From the NCBI RefSeq assembly GCF_052324685.1, contig NC_135220.1, forward strand, positions 7,201,293 through 7,265,292: a stretch of DNA of 64,000 nucleotides. Direction: 5' to 3'. Below the pieces are notes generated by a model. The model had not been told where the DNA came from. It saw nothing but the letters and a program-made list of their open reading frames with translations, and searched no databases. This DNA is from Brachyhypopomus gauderio. Its lineage: Eukaryota; Chordata; Actinopteri; Gymnotiformes; Hypopomidae. The translations under genes and the position numbers were made by a program. The first letter of the stretch is position 1, and each line of letters starts with the position of its first letter. This document shows, one piece after another, positions 59,541 through 64,000 of the stretch.

Positions 59541-61785
59541 AACTGGGTAGGATTGACTGCTCTTAGGCCAGTTAAGCTGGTGTTCCCAGCCTGTTTTGAA
59601 CTGGGCACTCTAGCTGCCAGTGAGGCCTCACAAAGAGAATTCCTTCAATGAGTTTTCCAGGATAGCAAAGCTAAGATAGAGATAGAGCTAAAACTTAATA
59701 GTTTTAATAATCAAAAATGGATTACATACTCACAGAGAAACGTGTATATTTATATAAATGTATATGTATACATATATAAAATATTTATGTGAAAAGCAGT
59801 CTGAAAAATCTTTTGTCTATTGTTTCTGAAAAGAGGTAAACACTTCATGTTGTGAGATGGAGTCCCAGAGCCACACATGCAATCGCTGCCTGTTTGGCTG
59901 GTACCAGTGGACCAGGAATGAGGACTCTGTGTGTTTCTACCTGGCACTGTGATATGGTGTTACTGCTACTGCCGGCAGGCTATTGTTGACCTGGGATGGT
60001 GTGCTTACATCATGTCTGCATGTGCCACTGGTACTTTAAACTGCAGCTGTTCTCATTCATAGCATGTCTGATTTTTCTCTGATGGCATGTCTGATTCTTG
60101 TCTGATTGGCATGTATGATACTTGTGCAACTGGTGTTTTGCTTTACAACTGCTGTTATTAATGATGCAGCCTATAATTTTGATTTATGAAGGTTTGAGTT
60201 GGCTTGTCCATCCTTTACCACAAGAACACCCGCTTGAGGTCTAATCTGCAGTGTAACATCCTCTTTTCCAGTGTCAATCTAGTTGGCTTAGTCCAGCAAA
60301 TTATGTTCTTGGACATCTGACCATTACCTTGATCTTGGATAAAGCCTGGAACCCAACTCTGCAGAAGGTTGGATCTCCCAGAGCTGCTTGAACACCATTG
60401 GTTTGCATCTTTGCTGTAGTGTAACTGTTGTAAGGGGGCCATTTAGGTGCAGTTGGAGAGCCCTCACTCCTTGGTAGGAGCCCATGTTTAATGCTGTAAT
60501 TCTTTCCCTGTCATCTGAAGGCCTCCCCTAGTCTTGCATTAACCTGCAAGTCAGTCATTGGAAACACCAGCTTGCACAAAAGTTTTGGATTAAGGGGCCA
60601 ACTGATTTTAATAAGCCTACGGTAATCTTAAGTAGAATTCTGTTTTTGTACACCTCTCTGTAGGGCACAATGCCAGTGAAATTCCTATAGCTTCTCAACA
60701 GCGCCTCTCTAGTGGCTGTCCAAACACCCATTTAAGTTACCCAGGCAGTTTCTCCTGGATCTGGTGGAAGAGCTGCAAATTGGCATCACCTGTCACTTGG
60801 CATCTGTCATAATCCAAAGCTTCCCTGACCTCTCAATGGAAGATGGCCTAGATCAAGAAAAAAACCCCAAACCTGACTACCTTTATTTATTTATATAGCT
60901 TTGATATGGAAGCCCAATGGAGACTCATAATCCAGTTCTTGGCTGCTATGCTGTGTGTGGTCTGGACCTGGTTTATGGATCTCAAGACTGTGTTTAAAAA
61001 AAATTATTGATAAAGGCTCTTTTTTAAAATAGCCAAACTTACCAGAAGACTTAAAAATAAATGTACACATTTCAAGGTCTATTTTTAAGCAAGCACTGGT
61101 TCATACTAATCACACAATCACATTTGCTTTATTTTAAATGACTTTATTTTAAGCTTTATAAAAAACGTCAGTCTTCAGTTTACACTGGAAAGAATTTGGT
61201 GCCTGAAGGAGTGGACTGGCCAAGAAGCTCATTATGGTTTAAGATCTAATGGCTCTGAAATCTATTTTTTAGTCTGGAGTCACTGATAATTATTGGGTTA
61301 CAGTGTACTCCGTGAAAGTTCTGCGCACTTTCTAAGAGGAAATATCTCACAGTAATACATTTCCAAACAAACCCCTCTTATGTTCAGTGCTAATAAGGGT
61401 GAAGACCCGTCTGGCTTTAACCTGCCAGTAACCCTGTGCACTAAATCACAGATCTGTTGCTTGGTCATGAGCTGTTGAATGTGGAACGTGTGCCTCATGG
61501 TCAAATCAGAACTGAAATCTCTGAAGCTACACTGTGGTCTGCATGTGGCTCCATTACAGGTGGAGTTTCAGGTAGAGGAACATCTGGTCATGAATTGTAG
61601 CTTCACAGGCATTTCGAAGAGAGCTTTTAAAATAAAGAAATAAATGTTGTACTATTCGGAGGTTGATGTTTGGAACCTTCATCAACTGAGATCAAGTCTT
61701 TCTTATTTTTACTCTTGTACATTTTTTGGTTATTGTTACTTTCTTATAATTTGCTTCATTCAACACAGGATGTAAAAGTCTTCAG
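59541..61785. other. Gene-free stretch (probable cwc27 intron 10)
   Basis: I find no exon, RNA gene or complete transposon. A TATATA/TGTATA patch lies at about 59745-59785. Parts between 60180 and 60900 have a moderately even base composition but no conserved reading frame. Confidence 0.4.
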
Positions 61786-62790
61786 TAGGGGTGGGTATCA
61801 CCACTGATTTCCCATTTCGATTCGATTTCGATTCACAAGGTCCCGATTCAATTCGATTTTCGATTCGATCCGATTCAATATCGATTCTTGTCGGTACATT
61901 TCAGTTACAATAAAAAGTGTAGTTTGAATGTATTAAGATATTAGTGTTTATACTGTGAACAACAGTTACATTCTTTTTTTAATTAATAATCAATTAATGC
62001 ACACTTCCACAAAGCTCCTGTACTAGAAAAGGCATTGAAAGCGGTTTTGAACAGCCTTTTAAAGTGCAAATTAAGTTTTTTTTTTTTACATGTAACAAAA
62101 ACATTTATGAACATAGTTCTGAATATTGTAAACATTAAGGTCCAAAAAACTAAGATTTATTCATGACTGCTTTTTGACATCTTGGAGATTGTCAAATTTT
62201 TCTGCAAGAAAAGGAGCTGAACAACATGTTGAGGAGTGAGACAGCTCCTTTGTGCAGTAACAATATTGCCAACTGTTGAGAAAACTTCACAGCTTTATAC
62301 TTGACGCGTCGCGACCGGCGTGAGGGTCCGCGCGCCGAAAACTACGTAATCGCGGTGGCTCCGCGCGCTGTCGATTCGCGAGCTCGTGCACCTCTCGAAT
62401 TTTGTAACTTTGCGCGCGCCGCGCTTCAGCGCAATGAACAAAGTCATGTTTGCAGGATTTACAAGGATGCAAGGTTGCATACACCTTTATAAGGTGCAAT
62501 TCAAGCACTTCGGTTATTTTTTTTGCACGGGGAGAACTTGTAGATAGTTTAATCGCAAATGCCTTCTCTAGTAGAGTTTGTTTGGTTTCTGGCGTTTTTT
62601 GAATATCAGGATGGTGTCGCGTTAAATGATTTCTCAGATTTGCGGTATTCCCACAATATTTCACTTCCATGTTGCACAGTTTACACACGGCTCTGCTTTT
62701 ATCCAACTCTTCCCTACCATCATGGTTTCTGAATCCAAAATGTAACCATACATCTGCAGGGTTTCCAACTTTTCAAGATCGCTTGGAGTG
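61786..62790 (-). mobile_element. hAT element end with BED-finger transposase N-terminus
   Basis: TAGGGGTGGGTATCACC at 61786 is a hAT terminus, followed by TTCGATTCGATTTCGATTC-rich subterminal repeats. An open frame at 62287-62706 on the minus strand encodes a BED zinc finger (DKSRAVCKLCNMEVKYCGNT, ANLRNHLTRHHPD: C-x2-C...H-x4-H) and continues QKTPETKQTLLEKAF. Later parts of the transposase are missing and the frame runs into GC-rich sequence. The opposite terminus is not found before the next element. Confidence 0.75.
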
Positions 62791-62892
62791 AGATTTGAAC
62801 CTGGAGGGGGTGGCGGTGTAAAATGGACACAAATTAAGTATTATATCGCGATCGATCGATCGTCAGTGGTTGGCGCCAGAGCGAACTAGTAA

Positions 62893-63951
62893 CAGGGTTC
62901 GTACGGTCATGAAAAACCTGGAAAAGTTATGGAATTTGAAAATAGCAATTTCCAGGCCTGGATAAGTTTTGGAAAAACTAAAAATACTCAAATGTTTTGG
63001 AAAAGTCATGGAAATTTGCTTGACACAATAAATATATGTCGTTCCGATAACCGGAAGAAAAAATAAACATATATAATATAGCCATGTTTTTTCTTTGTGC
63101 GGACCACTAACGTAACTTCACAGGTTAGTGCGCTACGTTAGCGTTGGACTCCAAGCGGAGCTGTAGATTGTACTTTGATGACGTGTAAATCAGCGTAATG
63201 CTGGTAAATGCCGATTCAACTATGGCTGCTTCAGTTGGACAAATACAAGCTATGGCTTGAGAAAGACAAGGACACGGGGCATGCAAAATGTGCACTGTGT
63301 GGTTAACCAACTGGTTAACGTTGGGGTTAGAGACTGAAAAGTCCGACGCAAAGCAGTTTTCGTCGTTAAGCACGAACCTAGATTTAGACACGCCTTGATC
63401 GTAAACACAGAATAGAAAAAAACTAACAATGTTCTCGTGCGTACAGCGTGAGAAAGAGCGACCGCGTTGCCGAGATGGACTGCGGTGGAGGCTGCGCTGC
63501 TTCAGCTTATCGTACACAACACTACACAACACAACACTCCACTACACTCCACAACACTCCACAGAGCTGCCACTGCACCTCCACGCACCGCGCGAAATTA
63601 AGAAAAGTCGGTCGTAACTCCGTCCGTCGTTAACCAGACCCGTCGGTAAAAGGGAACTCACCGGCTTTTAGCCCGGATACGGCTTATAGCTACAACATTT
63701 TCCATTAAAAAAAACTTAGATGCGGCTTATATTGATATTGAAAATACGGTAAATGTTTATTTTTTCAATTAAACCATGTGTCTTTTCATTAATTGATGAT
63801 ATACTGTGGAATTTTAGCCTGGATTTTTTCTTATTTTTCGTGTCTACACATATGTTTAGAGAATGTACAGTCATTGAAATTTGTCTGAAAGTCATGGAAA
63901 AGTCATGGAAAAGTCATGGAAATTAGTTGTCAAAAAAGTGTATGAACCCTG
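62893..63951 (+). mobile_element. hAT-like element (CAGGGTTCGTAC...GTATGAACCCTG) with remnant finger domain
   Basis: The ends CAGGGTTCGTACGGTCATG and TGTATGAACCCTG are inverted repeats with small differences, and TAGTAA lies directly outside both (62887-62892, 63952-63957). Both ends carry many GGAAAAGTCATGGAAA words. On the plus strand at about 63215-63305 the frame KYKLWLEKDKDTGHAKCALC is the start of a zinc-finger domain found in related elements; a TAA follows, so the gene is dead. An ACAACACT/ACTCCACA-rich patch is at about 63515-63560. Confidence 0.78.
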
Positions 63952-64000
63952 TAGTAACTCATTGAATCATAGATGTGGATCAGAGGTACATTTTTTTTTT

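Overview
The window is vertebrate nuclear DNA, almost certainly from a teleost fish. Genes are split by GT-AG introns, the proteins closely match vertebrate orthologues, and the DNA between exons is full of typical fish transposons: Tc1/mariner, hAT, PIF/Harbinger, non-LTR retrotransposon 3' ends, and the dispersed repeats carrying 'GCAGACGCCCTTATCCAGAG' and 'GGTTAGCACTGTCGCCTCAC'. I see no bacterial, organelle or CRISPR features.

Genes from left to right: (1) inip (SOSS complex subunit C), minus strand, 186-1418, with its last exon(s) off the left edge. (2) lin54 (DREAM/MuvB DNA-binding subunit), minus, coding exons 6031-12039, 797 codons. (3) cops4 (COP9 signalosome subunit 4), plus, 23200-30816, exactly 406 codons. 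(4) A plac8-type cysteine-rich gene, minus, 32208-32921, 104 codons, convergent with cops4. (5) srek1ip1, minus, 42499-45549, 161 codons. (6) cwc27 (spliceosomal cyclophilin), plus, from 46042, head to head with srek1ip1. Ten cwc27 exons (to 49956) are visible, and the last 14 kb looks like one long intron or a gap before exons beyond the right edge. In every complete gene the exon lengths sum to a whole number of codons, which checks the splice calls. lin54-cops4-plac8 and srek1ip1-cwc27 are two separate conserved vertebrate blocks (human 4q21 and 5q12), joined here; inip (human 9q32) comes from a third.

The space between genes is a layered transposon record. An intact Tc1 element (52199-53816) has perfect 29-bp ends, a TA duplication and an unbroken 340-codon transposase with the full DD34E triad. 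An older Tc1 copy (about 20.57-22.66 kb) is interrupted by a 639-bp, roughly 98% identical copy of the lin54 exon-2/intron-2 junction, with microhomology at both joints. A Harbinger element (37265-40586) holds a solo LTR, which holds a hAT element, which holds a SINE/LINE tail. A roughly 310-bp MITE family occurs twice with a consistent 6-bp target duplication; one copy was split later by an 857-bp hAT element. A 1.08-kb foldback element sits inside a hAT-like element at 18.5-20.3 kb.

Several minisatellites touch splice sites. The clearest is at the left edge, where a 38-bp unit repeats the inip exon-3 donor itself. I found no convincing new multi-gene system. The most unusual observations are the lin54 fragment captured inside a transposon, the duplicated splice donor, and the MITE family with 6-bp duplications.
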